Assembly: GCA_017628025.1 (NCBI GenBank)
Contig: JAGBZX010000012.1
Span: 1-58,149 of the forward strand
Length of the DNA stretch: 58,149 nt
Origin: Kiritimatiellia bacterium
Lineage (GTDB): Bacteria; Verrucomicrobiota; Kiritimatiellia; RFP12; UBA1067
Direction of reading: 5' to 3'
In this document: positions 7,785 to 15,557 of the stretch, piece by piece
Numbering within the stretch: the first letter of the stretch is position 1
How the letters are laid out: every line of letters begins with the position of its first letter
Notes under the pieces: generated by a model
Told to the model about the DNA's origin: nothing
The model's input: only the letters and a program-made list of their open reading frames with translations
Database searches by the model: none
Position numbers and translations under genes: made by a program

Positions 7785-8957
7785 ATGCGTAAGCAAGTGC
7801 TATTTATATTTGGCCTGGTTACCACGGCTTTGGTGGTGCTGGGCCTTGTAATTTTATCTTCTGCTGGTCAGAGGTATGGGGTGCGCCTTTATGGCAATGA
7901 GGGCGTTAACGAGTATATTTTCTTAAGGGGCCAACTTAAGTATGTGGGCATAGCCCTAGTCGTAGCTACTTTATTTGCTTGCTTTGATTATAGAAATTGG
8001 CGAAACTATCCGTTTCTTACGATAGCAGCTTACATTTCGATATTAATCTTACTTGTTTTAGTGTTGTTTACCGACCCCATCAAAGGCTCTAGGAGATGGC
8101 TTGATTTAAAGTTTTTCAATTTTCAGCCTGGTGAAATGGCGAAAATTTTTACAGTGATTGCGGTTGCCGCATGGCTCGATAGAAGTAGTTGGCGAGTAGG
8201 GCTATGGAAGAACGGCTTCTGGTGTCCGATTATGATAATAGGTTTGTTTGCTGGTCTAGTAATAGCGGAGCCAGATTTTGGCTCTTTTATGGTTATTGGT
8301 TTAGCTGGACTTTTAATGATGGTGTTAGGTGGCGTGCAAATGATACAAATCTTCATAATTTTTCTTATTGGATTTATTGGGTTTGTGGGTTATCTAATTC
8401 ATAACCCTAACCGAATGGCGCGATTGGCAGCTTGGCTTGGAGTGTCTGATTTAAATGTGGGAGCTAAGATTTCAGAAGGCGCAGCAGAACAGGCTGATTA
8501 TCAAGTAAATCAAGCGCTTATTGCTTTTAAGAATGGTGGATACTTTGGTGTTGGCCTTAATCAGTCAATGCAAAAGTATCATTATTTGCCAGAAGCGCAT
8601 ACGGATTTTATATTTGCAATTGGAGCAGAAGAATTAGGAATGGTATTTACAATACCTGTTTTTTTGCTTTTTGTTTTGTTTTTTATTCTCGCTCTTTATA
8701 TTGCTCGTAAGTCGTGCGATAAGTTCGGTCGTTCCCTAGCATATGGCATGGCGTTTCTTATTTTCTTTCAGGCGATGTTTAATATGGGGGTTGTCTGCAA
8801 GGCGTTTCCAACAAAAGGTATGGCGTTGCCATTCTTTAGTTATGGCGGTACCAATATGTTGTCTAGTGCCATTGCGGTTGGTACGATATTATCTGTCGGT
8901 ATTCAATCGCTTAAAGAAAAACGACGAGCGCTACTTAGGAAAGTTGTTTTAAGATGA
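7785..8957 (+). CDS. SEDS peptidoglycan polymerase FtsW/RodA
   Basis: Integral membrane glycosyltransferase that polymerises lipid II with a class B PBP partner. 390 aa with about ten hydrophobic helices. The family marks are GSRRWLDL, FNFQPGEMAKI, EPDFGS, the periplasmic segment LPEAHTDFIFAIGAEELG and the C-terminal PFFSYGGTNML. Context (murD, LysM lipoprotein) favours FtsW over RodA, but no partner PBP gene is adjacent, so I leave it unresolved. The ATG abuts the stop of the LysM gene without a spacer, and the 3' end overlaps xseA by 4 nt. Confidence 0.92.
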   Translation: MRKQVLFIFGLVTTALVVLGLVILSSAGQRYGVRLYGNEGVNEYIFLRGQLKYVGIALVVATLFACFDYRNWRNYPFLTIAAYISILILLVLVLFTDPIKGSRRWLDLKFFNFQPGEMAKIFTVIAVAAWLDRSSWRVGLWKNGFWCPIMIIGLFAGLVIAEPDFGSFMVIGLAGLLMMVLGGVQMIQIFIIFLIGFIGFVGYLIHNPNRMARLAAWLGVSDLNVGAKISEGAAEQADYQVNQALIAFKNGGYFGVGLNQSMQKYHYLPEAHTDFIFAIGAEELGMVFTIPVFLLFVLFFILALYIARKSCDKFGRSLAYGMAFLIFFQAMFNMGVVCKAFPTKGMALPFFSYGGTNMLSSAIAVGTILSVGIQSLKEKRRALLRKVVLR

Positions 8958-10264
8958 CTCAATCACCAAGCTCAAGCATAACTCCGCCGACTCCTTTGAC
9001 AGTTACCCAATTGTCTAGGCGTATCAAGGCGAAGCTTGAAAATGATTTTTCATGTGTTGATGTGGAAGGAGAGATAAGTGGGTGGAGGCCTCATTCGTCG
9101 GGGCATATGTATTTTACGCTTAAAGACGAGAACTCACAGATATCTGCTATTATATTTTCATTTACATTAGCATCTTTGATTTCCAGCGAACCCAATCTTA
9201 AATCGGCGCTTAAAGATGGCGCGAAGGTAAAGGTAAGAGGTTCGATTAGCCTTTACTCTCAGCGCGGCACATATAGCCTTATTGTTAAGCGAATTAAGTT
9301 GGCTGGCATGGGAGATCTGATGGCTAAGTTTCTTGAGTTAAAGAGTAAACTTGAGGCTGAAGGGCTCTTTGATGCTTCTCGTAAAAGGCCATTGCCATTT
9401 CTTCCTAAACACATTGGAATAGTAACGAGCGAAGCTGGCGCAGTAATACATGATATGTGTCATGTTTTTGAAAGGCGATTTCCAAGTGTTCAAATTCGTC
9501 TTTATCCTGCTCAGGTGCAAGGTGCAGATGCGCCTGTTTCGCTTATAGCAGGAATAAAATATTTTAATTCTAATCCTTGGGCAGATTTGATAATCGTAGC
9601 TCGAGGAGGCGGAAGTTTTGAAGATCTTTTTTGTTTTAATGACGAGGCTTTAGTTCGCGAGGTGGCCTCTTCTATCGTTCCAATTATAAGCGCAGTTGGT
9701 CACGAAACTGACTATACATTATGTGATTTCGCCTCTGATCGCCGTGCAGGAACGCCGTCAATTGCCGCTGAGATTGCTGTGCCAGATAGAGCAGAACTCA
9801 TTTCAAGACTTAATGATTTTTCAAGACGGCTTTCGTCATCCTTGCGTTCAAAGGGCGATAATATTATTCAACAACTTGATTACGCGTCAGATTCACTTTC
9901 TAAAGCACTTAATTTAGTACTTGAGCGCTCCAATACAAAGTTAAATGATTTATCGCGGCGTTTAGATTTAATTTTTAAATCTCAACGAGATTCATTGGCT
10001 AGTCGATTTAATAATTGTCAAGAATTGCTTCTACGCACGCTTATTTTGGCAGAGCAACGAGCTAAAACACGATTAGAGGCAGTGACGCGCGAGTTAAATC
10101 TTCTTTCGCCATATTCTGTGCTGGAAAGAGGCTATAGCCTAGTTACATTACCTGATGGTAGAGTTGTTAAATCGGTTGATAGAGTAGCAGTTGATAGTGA
10201 TTTGGCTATTAAGTTTGCAGATGGCGCAGCGCAGGTGAAGGTTAATAAGGTTTTGAAACAATGA
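8954..10264 (+). CDS. xseA: exodeoxyribonuclease VII large subunit
   Basis: Catalytic subunit of exonuclease VII, which degrades single-stranded DNA in both directions during repair. 436 aa: an N-terminal OB-fold domain (about 17-115, VDVEGEISGWRPHSSGHMYF), a nuclease domain with GIVTSEAGAVIHD, GGGSFEDLFCFNDE and AVGHETDYTLCDFASD, then a long helical coiled-coil region and the C-terminal segment LERGYSLV typical of the family. It begins within the last codons of the SEDS gene (ATGA overlap). The small subunit xseB does not follow; uppP does. Confidence 0.96.
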   Translation: MTQSPSSSITPPTPLTVTQLSRRIKAKLENDFSCVDVEGEISGWRPHSSGHMYFTLKDENSQISAIIFSFTLASLISSEPNLKSALKDGAKVKVRGSISLYSQRGTYSLIVKRIKLAGMGDLMAKFLELKSKLEAEGLFDASRKRPLPFLPKHIGIVTSEAGAVIHDMCHVFERRFPSVQIRLYPAQVQGADAPVSLIAGIKYFNSNPWADLIIVARGGGSFEDLFCFNDEALVREVASSIVPIISAVGHETDYTLCDFASDRRAGTPSIAAEIAVPDRAELISRLNDFSRRLSSSLRSKGDNIIQQLDYASDSLSKALNLVLERSNTKLNDLSRRLDLIFKSQRDSLASRFNNCQELLLRTLILAEQRAKTRLEAVTRELNLLSPYSVLERGYSLVTLPDGRVVKSVDRVAVDSDLAIKFADGAAQVKVNKVLKQ

Positions 10265-11001
10265 CTCAATTTATTCAAGTTACAATACTTTCTCTCGTCC
10301 AAGGAGTTGCTGAGTTTTTGCCTATTTCATCGTCTGGGCATTTAGTAATATGTAAGAAAATTATTGGGATGGACGATCCAAGTATGATGTTAGATATTTT
10401 CTTGCATGCGGGAACGCTTTTGGCTGTTTTTCTTTTTTATCGCCATGTAATTTTTCGCATTTTGGCGCGCAGAGAATGGTCTTATGTTTTTAAAATCGCA
10501 TTGAGCGCTGTGCCTGCTGGTGTGATAGGGTTGTTCTTGTATGAGCGAGATTTTTCATTTCTGATGTCATGGGCATATCTCTTTACTGGATTGGTGCTTA
10601 TTAGTACGTGTTTTTTGCCGCGAGGCAAGGATAGAGTAACTTTTCCCAAGGCTTGGGTGATAGGTGTGGCCCAGGCGTTAGCTCTTTTGCCTGGTATCTC
10701 TCGTAGTGGAATGACTATAACAGCAGGTCGATTGTTAAAAGTCTCTCCTGAAAAATGTGCTGAGTTTTCCTTTCTAATGAGTGCGCCGCCGATTATCGGG
10801 GCAACGTTGCTTGAGTTGATTTCTTCAATAAATCAAAGCTCAGAAACTTCTGTTTCGTGGGCTTTGGTTCTTTACGGAACTATTTTAGCTGGGGTATCCG
10901 GATATTTTTCATTAAAACTTCTTGTCCGTTTGCTTGGAGCCGGGAGATTTTGGTATTTTGGTCCTTATTGTATAATCCTTGCAGTTTATCTAGCATTGTG
11001 A
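10261..11001 (+). CDS. uppP: undecaprenyl-diphosphatase
   Basis: Membrane phosphatase (BacA family) that recycles undecaprenyl pyrophosphate to the monophosphate carrier used for peptidoglycan and O-antigen. 246 aa, mostly hydrophobic. Both family motifs are present: EFLPISSSGH at residues 18-27, containing the catalytic Glu and Ser/His cluster, and PGISRSG at 144-150 with the phosphate-binding Arg148. It overlaps xseA by 4 nt (ATGA). Slightly shorter than the E. coli enzyme (273 aa), which is common in the family. Confidence 0.95.
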   Translation: MTQFIQVTILSLVQGVAEFLPISSSGHLVICKKIIGMDDPSMMLDIFLHAGTLLAVFLFYRHVIFRILARREWSYVFKIALSAVPAGVIGLFLYERDFSFLMSWAYLFTGLVLISTCFLPRGKDRVTFPKAWVIGVAQALALLPGISRSGMTITAGRLLKVSPEKCAEFSFLMSAPPIIGATLLELISSINQSSETSVSWALVLYGTILAGVSGYFSLKLLVRLLGAGRFWYFGPYCIILAVYLAL

Positions 11002-11049
11002 GGCAGTTAATGTCACTTTGCGACAACTAATTCATAAGTGGGACTAGGT

Positions 11050-11229
11050 ATGAGTAATATAAAGTGGCTAAAATCAGAGATTGAGAAATGGCTTCGAGAT
11101 GGAGTTGTAGAAAAGAGTACAGCAGATATTATCTTATCTCGTTTGTTGTTTTTGTCAGGTGTTTTGTTGTTGGTACTTAATGTTTTTCTAGCGCGTAAAA
11201 AGAAAAGGATTGCAAGCAATGAAAATTAA
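11050..11229 (+). CDS. minimal DUF2157-like membrane protein, 59 aa
   Basis: A tiny protein consisting of a helical soluble start (SEIEKWLRDGVVEKSTADII) and one transmembrane helix followed by a basic tail. The first part resembles the N-terminal helix pair of DUF2157 membrane proteins, which normally have many more helices. The next gene is of the GDYXXLXY type, a known genomic companion of DUF2157 proteins, which supports the match. I prefer the ATG at 11050; a GTG at 11038 in the same frame is possible. It overlaps the next gene by 11 nt. Function unknown. Confidence 0.6.
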   Translation: MSNIKWLKSEIEKWLRDGVVEKSTADIILSRLLFLSGVLLLVLNVFLARKKKRIASNEN

Positions 11230-11842
11230 TAAAAGCATCCTTGGGATAATATTTACGCTTTTGTTGCAACTGCTAGGGACGGTTTGCTTTGTATGGCGTT
11301 ATGAAAGAATACTTTTAAAGGGCGAAGAGGTTCGCTTAAAATGCATGCCATACGATCCGTATGACCCTCTTAAGGGAAGGTATCTAATGGTTACTGTAAT
11401 GGAGGATTGCACGAATATTCTCTTTGATGCGGAAACTCCGACTGTTATGCAGAATAGGAAAAAAGATTACTATGCGAAACTTGAAAAAACAACAAATGGC
11501 CTTTATCGGGTAGCGGCTGTTGCAAACAAGGTGCTTGATGATGGGTTATGGGTTAAAAGAGATAATATAAGCACAAGGTATATATTACGTTATGCTGACA
11601 AGCTAAAAGATGAATCAGGTGAAGAGTTTTATGAGCCTCAAAAAAAATTGGGGAAAATGGCTACGGTATCATTTCCGAATAAACTTTTTGTAAATGAGAA
11701 GATGGCTCCTAAGGCAGAGCAATTGCTATCTAGTAGATCTAAAGATGCAGTTGCTGTATATCGTCTTTTAGATCAAAAGATTATTCTTACAGATATAGAA
11801 ATTGAAGGCGTATCAATCTTAAGACGAGTTAGAGAATTGTAA
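11219..11842 (+). CDS. GDYXXLXY-domain membrane-anchored protein
   Basis: 207 aa: an N-terminal transmembrane helix (about 6-25) and an extracytoplasmic domain starting with GEEVRLKCMPYDPYDPLKGRY. The segment DPLKGRYLMV corresponds to the GDYXXLXY signature, although the exact Gly-Asp-Tyr is replaced by Gly-Arg-Tyr. The first ATG with a good ribosome site (AAAGGA, 10 nt upstream) is 11219; a TTG at 11210 is less likely. Translational overlap with the DUF2157-like gene implies the two work together. The biochemical role of this family is not known. Confidence 0.65.
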   Translation: MKINKSILGIIFTLLLQLLGTVCFVWRYERILLKGEEVRLKCMPYDPYDPLKGRYLMVTVMEDCTNILFDAETPTVMQNRKKDYYAKLEKTTNGLYRVAAVANKVLDDGLWVKRDNISTRYILRYADKLKDESGEEFYEPQKKLGKMATVSFPNKLFVNEKMAPKAEQLLSSRSKDAVAVYRLLDQKIILTDIEIEGVSILRRVREL

Positions 11843-11859
11843 ATGCGGTTGTTTGTGTA

Positions 11860-12867
11860 ATGGCAAATAAAAATATACCTAATGATATTTCTATAGTAGT
11901 TGTCACCTGGAATGGAGATGAGTTACTAAAGAAACTGTTAGACTCGATAATTAAAGTTTATGGTCAGCTCCCTGAGACAGTAGTTGTAGATAATGCCAAC
12001 AACCCAGAGACGAAAGTTCTTGTAAACTCTTATCAAAACACAACCTTAGTATCACTTTTAGAAAATCAAGGTTTTGCTGGCGGTAATAATGCCGCATTGC
12101 CTTATTGCACTAAAAAGTATATGGTTTTACTTAACAACGATACGGAACTTATAGACGATTCTATTTCTCCGCTTATAGAATTTCTTGAAACTCATCCAAA
12201 TGTTAGTGTGGCGCAAGGTAAAGTTGTTATTGCAACTAGTGGGCGATTAAATGGGTGCGGAGGATTTTTTAGTCCCATAGGAGTTTTGGCATTTAATGGT
12301 TTTGACGAAGATGACCTTGGTCAGTATGACAAAGCTTATAGGGCATTTACGATAGGTGGCGCTTTTTTTGCAATTCGCCGAGATGATATTAGCAAAATAG
12401 GAGGGCTTTTTTATAATCACTTCAAATCTTATTACGAAGAAGTTGATCTTTGCCACCGCGTAAATCTAGCAGGAAAGGAGTGTTGGTATGTACCAACGCC
12501 TAAGGTTTTGCATTGGCACGGAAGGACGATGGTCAAGTTTAAGCGATTAAGTATAATGCGTCAATATTACACGAATATTTGGTTTTCTTTTCTTACCTGT
12601 TATGGATTTTTTGCACTAATTTACTTTGGTTTTATGCTTTTCTCTATTTCGATAGCACATTCATTAGCGGGGCTTTTATCAGGTAATGCAGAAAATTTAA
12701 AAGCGCATTTGTTTGCTTTAAGGCGAACTTGTCAAAATAGAAAAGAAATTTTTAAAACTAGAAAGTATCTTAAGAGCTTGCGCAAAATTACCGATTGGCA
12801 ACTACTTAAGTTTGCAGTCCGTAAGCAAAAATGGTCTTACTATCTTTCTCTAATAAAACGAGGGTGA
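11860..12867 (+). CDS. family 2 glycosyltransferase (rhamnosyltransferase-like)
   Basis: GT-A fold transferase, 335 aa. The N-terminal domain carries ISIVVVTWNG, VVVDNANN, ENQGFAGGNNAAL and the metal-binding LLNNDTEL, then GGAFFAIRRDD and YEEVDLCHRV, the pattern of GT2 enzymes that add rhamnose or similar sugars to polysaccharide chains. A hydrophobic stretch at about 243-275 may dip into the membrane. The uppP gene upstream and the rfbD-like gene earlier in the run fit surface polysaccharide assembly. The exact donor and acceptor cannot be read from the sequence. Confidence 0.88.
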   Translation: MANKNIPNDISIVVVTWNGDELLKKLLDSIIKVYGQLPETVVVDNANNPETKVLVNSYQNTTLVSLLENQGFAGGNNAALPYCTKKYMVLLNNDTELIDDSISPLIEFLETHPNVSVAQGKVVIATSGRLNGCGGFFSPIGVLAFNGFDEDDLGQYDKAYRAFTIGGAFFAIRRDDISKIGGLFYNHFKSYYEEVDLCHRVNLAGKECWYVPTPKVLHWHGRTMVKFKRLSIMRQYYTNIWFSFLTCYGFFALIYFGFMLFSISIAHSLAGLLSGNAENLKAHLFALRRTCQNRKEIFKTRKYLKSLRKITDWQLLKFAVRKQKWSYYLSLIKRG

Positions 12868-12926
12868 GAAGGTGTTAAATGACACAAAAACAGATACAAA
12901 TAGCCAAGCAAATAGTGGTGATTTTT

Positions 12927-12935
12927 TGATATAAT
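12927..12935 (+). promoter_or_regulatory. extended -10 promoter of the rpiB-glyA operon
   Basis: TGATATAAT followed by ACACA, the recurrent promoter core of this window. No good -35 is visible. A strong GGAGG lies just before the ATG at 12964, so this transcript has a short normal leader. Confidence 0.65.
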
Positions 12936-12963
12936 ACACATACTTCAAATTCAAGGAGGCGAG

Positions 12964-14643
12964 ATGAAAATTATTATCGGAAGTGATCACTGTGGTATTG
13001 AGCTAAAACAAGGCGTTGTCGCCGAATTATCGAAAGAATTTCAAATTAAAGATGTCGGCACTAATTCCCTTGCTGGTTGCGATTATCCAGACTATGCCCT
13101 AGCAGTGGCAGAAAGTGTTGCTCTTGGTGAGAGTGACGCAGGTGTACTTATTTGCAAAACCGGTATCGGTATGTCAATGACGGCTAACCGTTTTCAGAAT
13201 GTTCGCGCGGCACTTTGTGCGACAGTTGAAGATGCTGTCCTTACTCGCCAGCACAATGCAGCTAATGTCCTTTGCATTTCATCTCAGAACGTTTCCTTTG
13301 ATTATGCTCTTGAGATGATCCGCGCTTTTATGGCAACTCCCGTTGATATGGACGAGCGTCATGTCCGTAGGCGTTGGAAGCTTGAGCGCGCAGGTAGACT
13401 TTCTGATGTTTCAGGTCTTATGAAAGACGATCCTGAGGTTTATGCGGCAATTAAGGCTCAGACTGTTCAGGAAGATACAGAGATTAATCTTATCGCCTCT
13501 GAAAATACTTCATCACGTGCTTGCCGTGAAGCGGCAGGTAGCGTCCTTATGAACAAGTACGCAGAAGGTTACCCGGGCAAGCGTTGGTATTCTGGGTGTT
13601 TACCAGTAGACGCGGCAGAAGAATTAGCGTGCAAGCGTGCGTGTGAGCTTTTTGGTGCAGATCACGCAAATGTTCAGCCTCACTGTGGTAGTGCTGCTAA
13701 TATGGCAGTTTATTTTGCGACAATTAAACCAGGCGACACGATTCTTTCAATGTCGTTAGACCAAGGCGGTCACCTCTCGCACGGCTCGCCAGTTAATTTC
13801 TCAGGTAAGTATTACAACATTGTTCCGTATACAGTAAATAAAGATACGGAAATGCTTGATTATGATGAGCTTGAAAAGCAGGCACTTGAAGTTAAGCCAG
13901 CAATTCTTTTGACTGGCGCTTCGGCATATCCGCGTAAGATTGACTTTAAGCGTGTGCGCGAAATTTGCGACAAGGTTGGATGCATAATGATGGTTGATAT
14001 GGCGCATATTGCTGGCTTGATAGCTGGTGGCGCTCATGAATCCCCCGTTCCGTATGCAGACTTTGTTACCACGACAACGCACAAAACACTCGGCGGTCCT
14101 CGTGGCGGCATGGTGCTTTGCAAAGAAAAATGGGCAAAGGCGCTTGATAGCGCAGTGTTCCCTGGTATGCAGGGCGGTCCGTTAGAGAATATTATTGCAG
14201 CTAAGGCTGTTGTGTTCCGTGAATGGATGATGCCTGAGAAGAAGGGCTATGCGCAGCAGGTTGTTAAGAACTGCGCTGTTCTTTGCAAGACAGTTCAAGA
14301 TCGTGGTTATAGAATCGTCTCCGGTGGTACAGATAATCACCTCTTCCTAGTTGATGTAAAATCCTCTAAGGGTATTACTGGTAAGGAAGCAGCAGCTGCT
14401 CTTGATGCAGCTGGTATTGTAGTTAATAAAAATACGATTCCTTATGACACCGAGTCGCCATTTAAGACATCAGGTATTCGCATTGGTACAGCATCTGTTA
14501 CTACGCGCGGCATGAAGGAGCCAGAAATGCTCAAGATTGGCACGTGGATAGCAGATGTACTTGATGATATTACTAACACAGTCGTGCAGGAGCGCGTAAA
14601 AGAAGAGGCCGCTAAACTCGTGGCGGGCTTCCCCGTTCCTTAA
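12964..14643 (+). CDS. RpiB-GlyA fusion: ribose-5-phosphate isomerase B / serine hydroxymethyltransferase
   Basis: 559 aa with two complete enzymes in one frame. Residues 1 to about 142 are RpiB, interconverting ribose-5-P and ribulose-5-P: GSDHCGIELK, catalytic Cys64 in LICKTGIGMS (the usual Gly after Cys is Lys), and His97 in TRQHN. From about 145 it is GlyA, which makes glycine and methylene-THF from serine: NLIASENTSS, YAEGYPGKRWYSG, DMAHIAGLIAGG and the PLP lysine Lys374 in TTTTHKTLGGPRGG. The two genes are often neighbours in bacteria; here there is no stop or start between them. Strong Shine-Dalgarno GGAGG. era overlaps its stop by one base. Confidence 0.93.
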   Translation: MKIIIGSDHCGIELKQGVVAELSKEFQIKDVGTNSLAGCDYPDYALAVAESVALGESDAGVLICKTGIGMSMTANRFQNVRAALCATVEDAVLTRQHNAANVLCISSQNVSFDYALEMIRAFMATPVDMDERHVRRRWKLERAGRLSDVSGLMKDDPEVYAAIKAQTVQEDTEINLIASENTSSRACREAAGSVLMNKYAEGYPGKRWYSGCLPVDAAEELACKRACELFGADHANVQPHCGSAANMAVYFATIKPGDTILSMSLDQGGHLSHGSPVNFSGKYYNIVPYTVNKDTEMLDYDELEKQALEVKPAILLTGASAYPRKIDFKRVREICDKVGCIMMVDMAHIAGLIAGGAHESPVPYADFVTTTTHKTLGGPRGGMVLCKEKWAKALDSAVFPGMQGGPLENIIAAKAVVFREWMMPEKKGYAQQVVKNCAVLCKTVQDRGYRIVSGGTDNHLFLVDVKSSKGITGKEAAAALDAAGIVVNKNTIPYDTESPFKTSGIRIGTASVTTRGMKEPEMLKIGTWIADVLDDITNTVVQERVKEEAAKLVAGFPVP

Positions 14644-15557
14644 TGAAAATTGCAGTAGTAGGTGTTGTAGGTCGCACTAATGCTGGTAAGTCGACGCTCG
14701 TAAACTCGCTCGTAGGCGAAAAGGTTTCTATCGTTTCGCCTGTCGAGCAAACTACGCGCAACACGATACGTGCAATTGTTTCAGAAGAGCGTGGGCAATT
14801 AGTTTTACTTGACACTCCTGGACTTCACAAGGCCGTTGGAGAGTTAGGTAGACTACTTAATCGCATGGCGCGTCGTAGCGCAGCTGGAGTAGACATAACC
14901 TGTGTTGTGTTTGATGCTGCGCAAAAGCCGTGTCTTGAAGATATTGGGTGGATGCAGCGTATTGCCCACGAAAGTGCGTCTAAAGTTATATTTGTCTTGA
15001 ATAAGGCTGACAAGCGCAGTTTTAATGAAAATCTTTTTAGAGAAGCATGGGCTGAAGTGTTAGCTGAAGAAGGTGGTGAAAATCCTCCTCCAGAGCCAAA
15101 GTGGGTTAAGTGTATTAGTGTAGATGAGGGTGGTTCTAAAGGCGTCCTAGATGCGCTTTTTGAGTTTGCCGAAGAGGGGGAGCCTCTTTTTGACGAGGAT
15201 ACGATTACTGACTACCCTAGGCGCCTTACTATAGCAGATGTAATACGTGAAAAATATATCGCAAAGCTTTTTCAAGAGTTACCTCACGAGCTTGGTATTG
15301 TAGTTAGGCAGATAGAAGAAACTCCTGAGAAATGGCTAGTAAAAGTCGATGTTTTAGTAAATCGCGAGTCGCAAAAACCTATCGCTATTGGTAGGGGCGC
15401 AGAGACAGTTCGCTATGTTCGCAAGGGCGCAGAGCGTGAGCTAAAAGAAATTTACGGCATTAAGGTCTCGCTTGATATGACCGTTCGCATCTCAAAGAAC
15501 TGGATGAAAAATCCTGTCCTTTTAAGAGAGATGGGTTATATGGGAGATCTTGTCTAA
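14643..15557 (+). CDS. era: GTPase Era
   Basis: Ribosome-assembly GTPase that binds the 3' end of 16S rRNA. 304 aa: G1 GRTNAGKST, switch segment QTTRNTIRA, G3 DTPGLHK, G4 NKAD, then a C-terminal KH domain with ESQKPIAIGRGAETVRYVRKGA and a closing KNWM segment. The usual Gly-Arg-Pro-Asn of the P-loop is here Gly-Arg-Thr-Asn, and the KH loop has a slightly unusual GRGAE. ATG shares one base with the upstream glyA stop (TAATG). Confidence 0.95.
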   Translation: MKIAVVGVVGRTNAGKSTLVNSLVGEKVSIVSPVEQTTRNTIRAIVSEERGQLVLLDTPGLHKAVGELGRLLNRMARRSAAGVDITCVVFDAAQKPCLEDIGWMQRIAHESASKVIFVLNKADKRSFNENLFREAWAEVLAEEGGENPPPEPKWVKCISVDEGGSKGVLDALFEFAEEGEPLFDEDTITDYPRRLTIADVIREKYIAKLFQELPHELGIVVRQIEETPEKWLVKVDVLVNRESQKPIAIGRGAETVRYVRKGAERELKEIYGIKVSLDMTVRISKNWMKNPVLLREMGYMGDLV

